Shown: piece after piece, positions 50,145 through 58,824 of the stretch
Numbering within the stretch: the first letter of the stretch is position 1
How the letters are laid out: the number at the start of each line of letters is the position of its first letter
Source of the DNA: Collinsella sp. AM17-1
Lineage (GTDB): Bacteria; Actinomycetota; Coriobacteriia; Coriobacteriales; Coriobacteriaceae
Assembly (NCBI RefSeq): GCF_003470665.1
Contig: NZ_QRJZ01000006.1
Coordinates: 1 to 64,000 of the forward strand
Direction: 5' to 3'
DNA: 64,000 bases
Program-made: the position numbers and the translations under genes
The notes under the pieces: model-generated
Told to the model about the DNA's origin: nothing
Databases searched by the model: none
What the model saw: the letters and a program-made list of their open reading frames with translations, nothing else

Positions 50145-50177
50145 CGTCCCTGCAATAACCCTATGAAGGAGCACGTT

Positions 50178-50987
50178 ATGTCGTTTCTGACCTCGATGTT
50201 CAAGACCGAAAAGCCGGTTATCGGAATGCTGCACCTGCGTCCTCTGCCGGGCGATCCACTGTATTACCCGGGCGGAAGCGTGTCGCAGGTCGTGGAAGCC
50301 GCCAAGCGCGATCTCGAAGCGTTGCAGCAGGGCGGTGTCGATGGCATTTTGATTACCAATGAGCTCTCGATGCCCTATGAGCAGCACGTTTCTCCCTCAA
50401 CCCTTGCATCGATGGGCTATGTAATCGGGGCTCTGTCCCATGATTTGTCGACCCCTTGGGGAGCTGAGGCTATTTACGATGGTGATGCCACAATCGAGCT
50501 GTGCGCTGCCGTCGATGCGCAGTTCACGCGCTGCAATTTTTGCGGTGCCTGGGCCGGTGATCTCGGGCTGATTAACCGAGATTTCGCGCACACCATGCGT
50601 CGTAAGGCGGCGCTGCGCCTGGACGACCTCAAGCTTTTTCACTTCATCACGAGCGAGGGAGAGGTTTATCTCAACGACCGCACGACTGCGGACATTGCCG
50701 ATTCACTTCTCTTTAATTGCCTACCGGATGCGATGGTCATCGGTGGTTCGGCTGCCGGTCGTGGCGCTTCGGGCGAGCTTGCCGATGAGGTCCGCGAGCG
50801 TGTTGACGAAGTGCCTGTGGTATGTGGCACCGGTTGTCGCGAAAATTCCGTGGCTGACGTATTTGCTCACTACGATGGCGCGTTTGTCGGCACGTGCTTA
50901 AAGCGCGACGGAAAGCTGGATGCCCCGGTTGATGTTGAGCGGGTAGTTTGTTTTATGGCTGCCGCTCGTGCGGCGCGAGGGGAGTAG
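50178..50987 (+). CDS. BtpA/SgcQ family TIM-barrel protein
   Basis: A 269-residue BtpA-family protein: KPVIGMLHLRPLPGDPLY at the N-terminus, QQGGVDGILITNELSMPY, and DAMVIGGSAAGRGASGE then VPVVCGTGCRENSVADVF. In E. coli, SgcQ of this family is encoded in a sugar PTS operon. BtpA was first linked to photosystem I in cyanobacteria. The enzymatic reaction is unknown. ATG 50178 has GAAGGAG; six bases separate it from the FGGY kinase gene. Confidence 0.87.
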   Translation: MSFLTSMFKTEKPVIGMLHLRPLPGDPLYYPGGSVSQVVEAAKRDLEALQQGGVDGILITNELSMPYEQHVSPSTLASMGYVIGALSHDLSTPWGAEAIYDGDATIELCAAVDAQFTRCNFCGAWAGDLGLINRDFAHTMRRKAALRLDDLKLFHFITSEGEVYLNDRTTADIADSLLFNCLPDAMVIGGSAAGRGASGELADEVRERVDEVPVVCGTGCRENSVADVFAHYDGAFVGTCLKRDGKLDAPVDVERVVCFMAAARAARGE

Positions 50988-50993
50988 GCGCCT

Positions 50994-52511
50994 ATGGCGT
51001 TCTATCTGGGTATTGATATTGGGACAAGCGCCTCTAAAGGCGTTTTAATCGATGATCGATGCAGCATCGTTTGCCAGGCCTCTTGTGGACACGAGACAGA
51101 CAACCCGCGTGATGGATGGTACCAGCATGATGCGGAGGCAGTTTGGTGGGGCGATTTTTGCCGCTTGTCGCGCGAGCTGGTGGTGCGATCGGGGGTTAAC
51201 GCGGCGCAGATTGGATGCGTGGGCCTTTCCGCATTGGGTTGCGACTGCGTGCCGGTCGATACCGAGTGCAACGCGCTGGCGCCCGCGATTTTATATGGAG
51301 TCGATGCACGTTCGAAGCCGCAGATTGACGAGCTTCTTTCCGAATATGGGTCAGATCGCGCACGCGAGCTTTTCGGGCACGATCCCTGTTCGTCAGATAT
51401 TGCTCCCAAGATCTTGTGGTTTAAGGAGAATATGCCCGAGGTGCACGAACGTGCCGCGAAGTTCCTGACGGCGTCATCGTTTCTGTGCGCGAAGTTGACG
51501 GGGCGTTTTACGGTGGACCGTTATTTGGCGGAGGATTTTCTTCCCCTATACGATCGCTACACTTGGAAGGTTGATGCTCGGGAATGTGCTCGTTTCTGCC
51601 GGCCTGACCAGATGGCGGAGGTAATGTCGGCTACCGATATTGCCGGGGTGATTACGCTGCGTGCGGCTGAGGCGACGGGGCTCGCGGCAGGGACACCTGT
51701 CTTGGTGGGAACGGGCGACTCTGGTGCCGAGGCCATTTCGACGGGTGTATTCCGTCCCGGCGATATGATGGTTCAGTTGGGGAGCACGGCGTATTTCATC
51801 TACTTAGCTGATCATATGGTCGATGATGCTCGCCTGTGGCCAGGGACGTTTATCATTCCCGGAACTTACGGGATCTGCGCGGGGACCAATACAGCGGGTG
51901 CACTCACATCGTGGTTGCGCCAAGAGCTGTATCGCGACGCCGTAGAGGCCGAGGGCCACGGTGGCCCCGATGCGTATTCGGTTATGGCGCATGATGCCGC
52001 CGATGTGGCGCCGGGTGCCGATGGGCTCCTGTGTCTGCCGTACTTTGCGGGGGAGCGTACTCCGCTCAACGATACCGAGGCGCGTGGCGTCTTCTTTGGC
52101 CTGACCGGAAGGCATACGCGAGCCCATATGGTTCGCGCCGCCTTGGAAGGCGTCGCGTATACCGTTGCATCCCATGTCGACATTATCGAGCGAGAGCATG
52201 GACTGCCAATTGGGCGCATTATGCTTGTCGGAGGTGGAACCAAGAATCCAGTTTGGATGCAAGCTATCGCCGACGTATGCGGGCGCGAGGTCTCGGTTGC
52301 CAAGGTTACGGTGGGCGCATGCTTCGGTGATGCCATCATGGCAGCTCTCGCAGGTGGCGCCTATGCATCATGGGATGAACTCGCCCAAGTCCTTGGCGTT
52401 GCGCAAACAATCGTGCCCGATATGGCTGCCCACGAGTTATATGCGTCGCGCCGCCATATCTTTGACGAATTGTATGCACGCAACCGTGATCTCATGCATG
52501 AATTGGTGTAA
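50994..52511 (+). CDS. FGGY-family carbohydrate kinase (xylulokinase-like)
   Basis: A 505-residue sugar kinase. The N-terminal ATPase motif is FYLGIDIGTSASKGVLID. The second half has GTGDSGAEAISTGVFRPGDMMVQLGSTAYF and the FGGY signature region RIMLVGGGTKNPVWMQAIADVCG. Closest in layout to xylulokinases, but the substrate is unknown. Last gene of the operon. Together with BtpA and YjbQ it may process a sugar released from a second branch of the pathway. Confidence 0.88.
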   Translation: MAFYLGIDIGTSASKGVLIDDRCSIVCQASCGHETDNPRDGWYQHDAEAVWWGDFCRLSRELVVRSGVNAAQIGCVGLSALGCDCVPVDTECNALAPAILYGVDARSKPQIDELLSEYGSDRARELFGHDPCSSDIAPKILWFKENMPEVHERAAKFLTASSFLCAKLTGRFTVDRYLAEDFLPLYDRYTWKVDARECARFCRPDQMAEVMSATDIAGVITLRAAEATGLAAGTPVLVGTGDSGAEAISTGVFRPGDMMVQLGSTAYFIYLADHMVDDARLWPGTFIIPGTYGICAGTNTAGALTSWLRQELYRDAVEAEGHGGPDAYSVMAHDAADVAPGADGLLCLPYFAGERTPLNDTEARGVFFGLTGRHTRAHMVRAALEGVAYTVASHVDIIEREHGLPIGRIMLVGGGTKNPVWMQAIADVCGREVSVAKVTVGACFGDAIMAALAGGAYASWDELAQVLGVAQTIVPDMAAHELYASRRHIFDELYARNRDLMHELV

Positions 52512-52564
52512 TGCTGCCGAATTGTACTGTCTTTCAATAGGGACTGCGTTGTGCGATTCGCATG

Positions 52565-52589
52565 CCCCTTGGCATTTTTGCCACAGGGG
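52565..52589. terminator. Hairpin at the operon end
   Basis: CCCCT-T-GGCA pairs with TGCC-AC-AGGGG (52565-52589), between the convergent FGGY kinase and TatD genes. No clear U-tract. Confidence 0.45.
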
Positions 52590-53372
52590 TTAGCGAAGGT
52601 CAAAAACAGAGTGCGCATTTGCTAAAACTGCCGACTCGATGCGCTTTGCATCACAGTTTTTGAGTGAGGCAATGCGCATCGAGGTCCTTGTGAGCGATGT
52701 GATGAGCGACTGCGCGCTTGTTTCCGTGTTTGGCTCGGCCGGCGCATCGGTCTCGAGCAGTAGACGGTCGAGTGGAATCTGTCGGGCATATTCGCGTCCT
52801 CGTTTAGATGCGAGCATACGCTCGTTCACGGAGAAATAGCAGCCTGCGTTTCGCGCGCGGACGAGTTCGTCCGAAGTACCGCTAAACCAGTGGAAGATGA
52901 TAGCGGGGGAGTCGGGGTTTGGGATGAGTAGTCCATGCGATTCGAGGACGTCCAGTGCGGCTCTTGCTGAACGAACGGCGTGAATTGATATCACGCGCCC
53001 GGCAAGAGGATGCTGCACGAGTGTATCGCAGAGCCGGTCAAATGCCTGTATTTGAAGTGGTTCGCTTCCGGCAAAGCGCGCGGAAAAGTCGAGTCCCACC
53101 TCGCCGATATAGTGCTCGTGGGCAGCAACTTCGCAAAGCAGATTGACTTCGGCAGGACCGCAGCGGCCGTCGGCGAGCCACCAGGGATGGAGGCCGATAC
53201 CCTTGATGACGGTAGGAGGGCGACGGGTTCGCCCATGTGCGCTAGCGAAGTCGCGTGGATCGACGCCGCAATCAAATAGACCCAAGCCCAGCGCCGTTGC
53301 CTCATCGGCAACGGCGTCCGGGTGAGCCATTAAATCAAGATGGCAGTGTGCATCAAATAACCGGGGCTCCAT
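52590..53372 (-). CDS. TatD-family metal-dependent hydrolase
   Basis: A 260-residue TatD/YcfH-type metallo-hydrolase (putative DNase). Motifs: RLFDAHCHLDLMAHPDAV (HxH metal site), IGEVGLDFSARF, HAVRSARAALDVLE, IIFHWFSGTSDEL, and LLLETDAPAEPN (Asp). It follows tcdA on the same strand with a 14-base gap and is likely cotranscribed. The biological substrate is uncertain. Confidence 0.9.
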   Translation of the reverse strand: MEPRLFDAHCHLDLMAHPDAVADEATALGLGLFDCGVDPRDFASAHGRTRRPPTVIKGIGLHPWWLADGRCGPAEVNLLCEVAAHEHYIGEVGLDFSARFAGSEPLQIQAFDRLCDTLVQHPLAGRVISIHAVRSARAALDVLESHGLLIPNPDSPAIIFHWFSGTSDELVRARNAGCYFSVNERMLASKRGREYARQIPLDRLLLETDAPAEPNTETSAQSLITSLTRTSMRIASLKNCDAKRIESAVLANAHSVFDLR

Positions 53373-53386
53373 CTCGGCGCGCTCCG

Positions 53387-54184
53387 CTAGTCTAGGCGCT
53401 GGCCATCGGAGCGTACGCGCTCAGCGCCGCGGCCGCTGATCTGGCGGATAACCTCGCCGGCAATCATCTGACCCATGATGGGCGGCATAAAGCTGGCGGT
53501 TCCGAGCTCGGTACGCTCGTGGATGTTGGAAGGGTCGCGGGGCTGTGTCTTAACCGATTCCTCGCAGCTAAACAGCACATGAAGACTTTTGATGCCGCGC
53601 TTCTTGCACTCTTTGCGCATGATGCGGCTCATGGGATCGCGGACCGTTTCGAAAATGTCGGCAAAGCGCAGGCACTCGGGATGCAGCTTGTTGCCGCCGC
53701 CCATGGAGCTCACCAGGCGAATGTCGTGGTCTTGAGCATATTTGGCAATGGTGAGCTTGGCCGAGATGGTGTCGATGGCGTCGACGACGTAGTCGAGCTT
53801 GCCGTCCGTCTGCTCCAAAACGCTCGCGAAGAACTCGTCGATGTTGTCGCTCAGCAGGTATTCGGTACGCTTGATGACGGTGGCGGCGGGATTGATATCG
53901 TGGATCATGGCTTCCATAACATCGACCTTGCGTTTGCCGACGGTGCTGTGAAAGGCGATAGCCTGGCGATTGATATTGCTGGGCGCGACGATGTCCTTGT
54001 CCAGAATGACGAAATGACCGATGCCGCCGCGGGCAAGTGCCTCGCAGCAGTTAGATCCCACACCTCCGCAGCCGAGCACCAGCACCGTGGCATCAGCGAG
54101 CTTATCGAGTGCCTCGCGGCCCATGATGATCTCGAGCTTGGTGTCGCGTGTCTCGTTGGGAGTTGCGGCTGTGGTTTCGGTCAT
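53387..54184 (-). CDS. tcdA: tRNA threonylcarbamoyladenosine dehydratase
   Basis: A 265-residue E1-like ATPase (TcdA/CsdL) that converts t6A37 in tRNA to its cyclic form. Nucleotide-binding motif TVLVLGCGGVGSNCCEALARGGI, adenylation residues in DKDIVAPSNINRQAIAF, and VDAIDTISAKLTI. ATG 54184 is preferred because GGAGG is six bases upstream; ATG 54190 would be too close to it. It precedes tatD. Confidence 0.93.
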   Translation of the reverse strand: MTETTAATPNETRDTKLEIIMGREALDKLADATVLVLGCGGVGSNCCEALARGGIGHFVILDKDIVAPSNINRQAIAFHSTVGKRKVDVMEAMIHDINPAATVIKRTEYLLSDNIDEFFASVLEQTDGKLDYVVDAIDTISAKLTIAKYAQDHDIRLVSSMGGGNKLHPECLRFADIFETVRDPMSRIMRKECKKRGIKSLHVLFSCEESVKTQPRDPSNIHERTELGTASFMPPIMGQMIAGEVIRQISGRGAERVRSDGQRLD

Positions 54185-54214
54185 AGACATCCTCCGATGG
54201 GGAAGCGAATCGTG

Positions 54215-54242
54215 TTTTAGCTATCGTCATTATAGGTATTAT
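54215..54242 (+). promoter_or_regulatory. Promoter of a candidate small RNA
   Basis: -35 TTTTAG (54215-54220), 16-base spacer, -10 TATTAT (54237-54242). No ORF with an RBS follows, but a strong terminator lies at 54365-54399. Confidence 0.45.
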
Positions 54243-54248
54243 CGCGAT

Positions 54249-54399
54249 TCCATTTGAGCCCTTGGGGCTTGTTGAAATGAGGCAGCGATTCGCATAAGAT
54301 GAAGCAAATGGCACCCGTTGCAGCGGGCTGGCCAACTCCCAAACACATTTGTAGCGTGAGAAGTGGCCGTCTTCGCATTACGCGAAGGCGGCTATTTTT
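54249..54399 (+). ncRNA. Candidate ~150-nt small RNA
   Basis: Between the promoter-like site at 54215 and a perfect terminator there is no coding sequence. The segment contains a CCCG-TTGCAG-CGGG hairpin near 54313 and ends at the terminator stem. I cannot match it to SRP, 6S, tmRNA or a riboswitch class. It might also be a leader terminator controlling sdpR. Confidence 0.4.
54365..54399 (+). terminator. Terminator upstream of sdpR
   Basis: GCCGTCTTCGC (54365-54375), loop ATTAC, GCGAAGGCGGC (54381-54391), then TATTTTTT. One G-T pair in an 11-base stem. Confidence 0.85.
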
Positions 54400-54409
54400 T
54401 GAGTACAAG

Positions 54410-54448
54410 ATTAGATAGTTAGACAAACATCTAAATATCGAGTATAGT
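54410..54448 (+). promoter_or_regulatory. sdpR promoter and operator
   Basis: -35 TAGACA (54419-54424), 18-base spacer, -10 TATAGT (54443-54448). The inverted repeat TTAGAT (54410-54415) / ATCTAA (54429-54434) spans the -35, a likely ArsR-type autorepressor site. Confidence 0.6.
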
Positions 54449-54482
54449 GTACGCGTCATGAGGGGTGCTGAGAGGAGGTCCT

Positions 54483-54761
54483 ATGCCGGGAGAGGGTTTT
54501 AAAGCGCTGGCCGATCCTACACGACGTCACATTTTGGAACTGCTGCGCGAGGGCAATTGTACGGCCGGGGAGCTTGCCGAGCATTTTGACATTAGCAAGC
54601 CGTCACTGAGCCATCATTTGGCGACGCTCAAAAACGCCGGGTTGGTGACCGACGAACGTCATGGCCAAAACATCGTTTACAGCCTAAACACCACCGTCAT
54701 GCAGGACTTGATCGGTTGGTTTATGGGCTTTACAAACACTGAAGGTGATAAGAATGAATAA
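54483..54761 (+). CDS. ArsR-family autorepressor (SdpR-like)
   Basis: A 92-residue winged-helix repressor: FKALADPTRRHILELLREGN, then the recognition helix region DISKPSLSHHLATLKNAGLV. It lacks the metal-binding cysteines of ArsR metal sensors, matching SdpR-type autorepressors. It overlaps the sdpI-like gene start by eight bases, as in the Bacillus sdpRI operon. ATG 54483 has GAGGAGG. Confidence 0.88.
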   Translation: MPGEGFKALADPTRRHILELLREGNCTAGELAEHFDISKPSLSHHLATLKNAGLVTDERHGQNIVYSLNTTVMQDLIGWFMGFTNTEGDKNE

Positions 54762-55458
54762 TGAAAACAAGGGAATTCACGCCACGGGGGTATCGCCGCG
54801 CGTGTGGGTCATGCTTGTTGTGGTCTGCGCTATTAATGTTGCTGCGCACCTCATGGTGATGCCGAGCTTGCCTGCGCAGATTCCCACGCACTGGGGCGCG
54901 AACGGCGCCGTCGACGGTTGGGGCCCTAGCTGGATGGCCTCCGCGCTCGGCGTGTTGCCTCTGGCACTTCTCGCGATGTTCTACGTCGTGCCACGCATCG
55001 ACCCTAAGGGCGAGGCGTATCGGACCTCGGGCAAGTTCTATCAGGGCTTCGTAATCGCCTTCACCTTGTTCATGTGCGCCATAAGCTGGCTGGGAGAGCT
55101 TACGGTCTGGGGTGTGGTGCCGGCGGTCGGTTCGGTTAACGTGCTGATTTCCGGTGTTGTCGGTTTGCTGTTCATCGGCGTAGGCAACTACTTGCCGCGT
55201 GTGAAGCAGAATTACACGCTCGGTATCAAGACGCCCTGGGCGCTTGCCGACCCCGAGAACTGGCGCCGTACGCAGCGCTTTGGCGGTGCCTGCTTTATGG
55301 TGCTGGGTGTTGGCCTGATTGTGATGGGCGTGGCAGGTAGTGTGCTTTCGAGTGAAGTCGTCGCCGCGGTGATTGCGGTTCTGGCGTTCGGTTCAGCTGT
55401 AGCTGCCTACGTCTATTCGTATCTGCTGTGGCGCAAATCGCAGCGAACCGTTCGCTAA
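54754..55458 (+). CDS. SdpI/DUF1648-family membrane protein
   Basis: A 234-residue protein with about six TM helices. DUF1648 motif LPAQIPTHWGANGAVDGWG and the SdpI-family segment GNYLPRVKQNYTLGIKTPWALADPENWRRTQ. In Bacillus, SdpI gives immunity to the SdpC toxin and sequesters SdpR; here no toxin gene is adjacent. ATG 54754 lies inside the sdpR 3' end, so translation is coupled. Confidence 0.9.
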   Translation: MNNENKGIHATGVSPRVWVMLVVVCAINVAAHLMVMPSLPAQIPTHWGANGAVDGWGPSWMASALGVLPLALLAMFYVVPRIDPKGEAYRTSGKFYQGFVIAFTLFMCAISWLGELTVWGVVPAVGSVNVLISGVVGLLFIGVGNYLPRVKQNYTLGIKTPWALADPENWRRTQRFGGACFMVLGVGLIVMGVAGSVLSSEVVAAVIAVLAFGSAVAAYVYSYLLWRKSQRTVR

Positions 55459-55524
55459 GGTTGCGGAAAACTAGCGTACGCAGTTCATAGTATGCTCCGG
55501 GGGACTTTTCCCAGGTAGTATTAG

Positions 55525-55551
55525 GGGGTGTGGGCAACCATGCCCCTTTTT
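55525..55551 (+). terminator. sdpRI terminator
   Basis: GGGGTGTGG-GCAA-CCATGCCCC with two G-U pairs, followed by TTTTT. Confidence 0.75.
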
Positions 55552-55642
55552 CGTTAAGTTTTAGAGTTGGTTTCCTCATTTCGTTTCCACTAAAGCGAAT
55601 CAAGAATAGGGAAACAGCAGGTAGAAAGGATAGAACAGACAT

Positions 55643-57322
55643 ATGGCGGAGTTTATCTACCAGATGTATCAGGCTCGCAAGGCCCATGGCGACAAGGTAA
55701 TCCTTGACGACGTGACCCTGAGCTTCTACCCCGGTGCCAAGATCGGCGTCGTGGGTCCTAACGGCATGGGTAAGTCGACCCTGCTCAAGATCATGGCCGG
55801 CATCGAGGAAGTCTCCAACGGCGATGCCAGGCTCACCCCCGGCTACACCGTGGGTATCCTGCAGCAGGAGCCGCCGCTCGACGACGACAAGACCGTCATC
55901 GAGAACGTGCGCATGGCATTTGGCGACATGATCGCCAAGGTCGATCGCTTCAACAAGATCGGCGAGGAGATGTGCGACCCGGATTGCGACATGGATGCCC
56001 TCATGGCCGAGATGGGAAAGCTCCAGGACGAGATCGACGCCGCCGACGGCTGGGATATCGATTCCAAGCTCGGCCAGGCCATGGACGCCCTGCAGCTGCC
56101 CGATTCCGACATGCCGGTTAACGTGCTTTCCGGCGGCGAGCGCCGCCGCGTGGCCCTATGCAAGCTGCTGCTCGAGGCTCCCGACCTGCTGCTGCTCGAC
56201 GAGCCCACGAACCATCTGGACGCCGAATCGATCCTGTGGCTCGAGCACTTCCTGCACAACTACCAGGGCGCGGTGCTTGCCGTCACGCATGATCGCTACT
56301 TCCTGGACAACGTTGCCGAGTGGATCTGCGAGGTCGACCGCGGCCACCTTTATCCCTACAAGGGCAACTACTCCACGTATCTGGAGACCAAGGCCGCGCG
56401 TATCGAGGCGCAGGGCAACCGCGACGCCAAGCTCGCCAAGCGTATGGAGGCCGAGCTCGAGTGGGTGCGCAGCTCGCCCAAGGCTCGCCAGGCAAAGAAC
56501 AAGGCCCGTCTGGCTCGCTACGAGGAGATGGAGGCCGAGGCCCGCGCAAGCCAGAAGCTCGACTGGACTGACATCCGCATCCCTGTGGGTCCGCGTCTGG
56601 GCAACAAGGTGCTCGAGGCCCATCACCTGCACAAGGAGTTCGACGGTCGCGTGCTCATCGATGACCTATCGTTCACCCTGCCGCGCAACGGCATCGTGGG
56701 CGTGATCGGTCCCAACGGCGTGGGCAAGACTACGCTCTTCAAGACTATCGTTGGCCTGGAGCCGCTGACTTCGGGTGAGCTCGAGGTGGGCGAGACCGTC
56801 AAGATCTCCTATGTCGATCAGAACCGTTCCGGCATCGACCCCGACAAGAACCTATGGGAGGTCGTCTCGGATGGCCTGGACCACATGATGGTCGGCGAGA
56901 CCGAGGTTCCGAGCCGCGCGTACGTGGCGAGCTTTGGCTTTAAGGGCCAGGACCAGCAGAAGCGCGCTGGCGTACTCTCCGGTGGCGAGCGCAACCGTCT
57001 GAACTTGGCGCTTACGCTCAAGCAGGGCGGCAACCTGCTGCTCCTCGACGAGCCCACGAACGACCTCGACGTCGAGACGCTGTCCTCGCTCGAAGCGGCG
57101 CTGCTCGAGTTCCCGGGCTGCTCGGTGGTCATTAGCCACGACCGTATGTTCCTGGACCGTGTCGCCACGCACATTCTGGCGTGGGAGGGCACCGACGAGA
57201 ATCCGGGCAACTGGTATTGGTTCGAGGGCAACTTCGAGGCCTATCAAGCCAATCGCATCGAGCGCCTGGGCGAGGACGCAGCCCAGCCGCATCGTATTCA
57301 CCGCAAGCTGACGCGTGATTAG
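55643..57322 (+). CDS. ettA: Energy-dependent translational throttle protein EttA (ABC-F)
   Basis: A 559-residue ABC-F ATPase acting at the ribosomal E site. Two nucleotide-binding domains: Walker A GPNGMGKSTLL and GPNGVGKTTLF; signatures LSGGERRRVALCKLLL and LSGGERNRLNLALTL; Walker B LLLLDEPTNHLD and LLLLDEPTNDLD. The arm/linker region lies around 240-320 (KRMEAELEWVRSSPKARQAK). EttA length and the WILAWEG-like C-terminal segment fit. Strong codon bias. ATG 55643 has AAAGGA. Monocistronic, with a terminator at 57346. Confidence 0.96.
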   Translation: MAEFIYQMYQARKAHGDKVILDDVTLSFYPGAKIGVVGPNGMGKSTLLKIMAGIEEVSNGDARLTPGYTVGILQQEPPLDDDKTVIENVRMAFGDMIAKVDRFNKIGEEMCDPDCDMDALMAEMGKLQDEIDAADGWDIDSKLGQAMDALQLPDSDMPVNVLSGGERRRVALCKLLLEAPDLLLLDEPTNHLDAESILWLEHFLHNYQGAVLAVTHDRYFLDNVAEWICEVDRGHLYPYKGNYSTYLETKAARIEAQGNRDAKLAKRMEAELEWVRSSPKARQAKNKARLARYEEMEAEARASQKLDWTDIRIPVGPRLGNKVLEAHHLHKEFDGRVLIDDLSFTLPRNGIVGVIGPNGVGKTTLFKTIVGLEPLTSGELEVGETVKISYVDQNRSGIDPDKNLWEVVSDGLDHMMVGETEVPSRAYVASFGFKGQDQQKRAGVLSGGERNRLNLALTLKQGGNLLLLDEPTNDLDVETLSSLEAALLEFPGCSVVISHDRMFLDRVATHILAWEGTDENPGNWYWFEGNFEAYQANRIERLGEDAAQPHRIHRKLTRD

Positions 57323-57345
57323 TTGAGCTCAGGTGACCTATTGAG

Positions 57346-57382
57346 AAAGGGACGATAACCTTGAGGGTTATCGTCCCTTTTT
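57346..57382. terminator. Bidirectional terminator after ettA
   Basis: AAAGGGACGATAACC (57346-57360) pairs perfectly with GGTTATCGTCCCTTT (57366-57380). T-runs on both strands; it lies between convergent genes. Confidence 0.95.
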
Positions 57383-57383
57383 G

Positions 57384-58684
57384 TTACTTGGTAGAAGGCT
57401 CGACTTTGTCGATGGTCCAGGTGGCTCCGAGGCCTCCGGTGGTGTTGCGGCGGATGCGCACGGTGACCTCGCGGCGCTCGCCGGCCTGCGTGTAGCGCAG
57501 GGGGAAGCTCGCTCGGTTTCGTGCGACGTCGATAGTGCCGTGCTCGCGGGCGATCCAGTAGTACTCGCCGACGATGCCGAGGGTGTCGGCGCCGTAGGGG
57601 AGATAGGTCGACAGCTGGTGCAGAAGCGGGCCGGGGCAGAAGACCTCGGTTGTGAAATCGACGGGGAAGTCCTTGGGGATGGCGGGCGCTGCAGGTGCGG
57701 GGGTTGGGGCCGCTGCGGGTGCCGAAGCCGGTGCCGGTGCGGGAATTTGGTCGCAAGCAGAGGTGGGCACGGACTCGATGACGGGTGCGGATTCCGGCAT
57801 CGCTTCCGGCTTGATCGTGGAATCTGCGGGTTTCACGATGGCGGGCGCGTCTGCAGCTGCAGTTTCAACCTCAACCTGCGTCGCGTTCTCGTTCTCGACG
57901 CTCGACTTTGCCTCGATGGGCGTGGATGCCATGGTGGTGATGCCGGCGTTTACGTTCTCGGGGTCATAGACGACCGTGAGCGAGATGGCAGGCTGCGGTG
58001 CCTCGGGCTCCGATGCCGCCTCGGTAGCGTCCTGTTCTGCGGGCTCTTCGGGCTGATCGTCCTCAGCCTCGTCGCCAAAGACATCGCCGTTTTGGAACGC
58101 AGACGTCTCGGGCTGGTCAGCGGCTTCTTCGGTTGTCGACTCGGGAGCCTCGTTGGGCTCCGCAGTGGCTTCCTGCTCGGATATGACTTTGGGATCGGTT
58201 GTGGCGGCGATTTCGGTTTCGGCTTCTGCTGCTACCTCAATAGCGACTTCGATCTTTGTCTCGGCTCGGGCTCCGGAGCGACTTCGGCCACGGGCTCGGG
58301 ACGCTTAACGTGCTTGGGACGTACGGCCTTGAGGTCTTTCTCGCCGCGCTTTTTCTTTTTGTAGGACTGCTTGGCTCCCTTGGCTGCCTTGGGCTTGTCC
58401 TCGCCCTTGGCAAGGGCGGCATCCCAGGCCTCGTTGGCGATGACGGTGGCATACAGGCGACCGCCCTTAAAGACGGTCAGCTTAATGCAGTCGTCGAGCT
58501 CCTCGAGCAGCTCGCGCGTGGACTCAAAGCCCAGGTCATAAGCGGCCATGTCACCAGCGGCGAGTGCCTCCTCGACCTGCGTCATAAACGTTTGCTTGCC
58601 GCACCCAATCGCGTCGCGCAGCAGGCGATACAGATAGATGTGGTTGCCCAGCGAAAGCGTGGGCCTAACTATTGTCTTGCTCAT
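57384..58684 (-). pseudogene. Frameshifted gene for a Pro/Glu-rich protein
   Basis: The N-terminal ORF starts at ATG 58684 (MSKTIVRPTLSLGNHIYLY) behind AGAGGAGA and ends at 58232 after a Lys-rich segment. The rest of the protein is in another frame: it continues ETKIEVAIEVAAEAETEIAA through an acidic/Pro-Ala linker to a folded C-terminal domain (DFPVDFTTEVFCPGPLLHQL...ATWTIDKVEPSTK) ending at 57384. Restoring one base in the CCCGAGCCGAGAC stretch (near 58263) rejoins them into about 433 residues. Either a true mutation or a sequencing error. Family not recognised; the N-terminal ~110 residues look like a small folded domain. Confidence 0.75.
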
Positions 58685-58757
58685 GGCAAATCTCCTCTTT
58701 ACACATGTAAAGCATCTTACCATCGCATAGCGTTCGCCATGGCGGCGCCCAAGGCAA

Positions 58758-58789
58758 ACGGGCGCGAACCGCTTTCGATTCGCGCCCGT
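58758..58789. terminator. Hairpin between minus-strand genes
   Basis: ACGGGCGCGAACCG-CTTT-CGATTCGCGCCCGT, a 14-base stem with one mismatch. On the minus strand it follows the gene ending at 58825 and is trailed by TTTG. Confidence 0.6.
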
Positions 58790-58824
58790 TGTACAGGTCG
58801 GTTATCTATGAGAGGCAAATGTGC

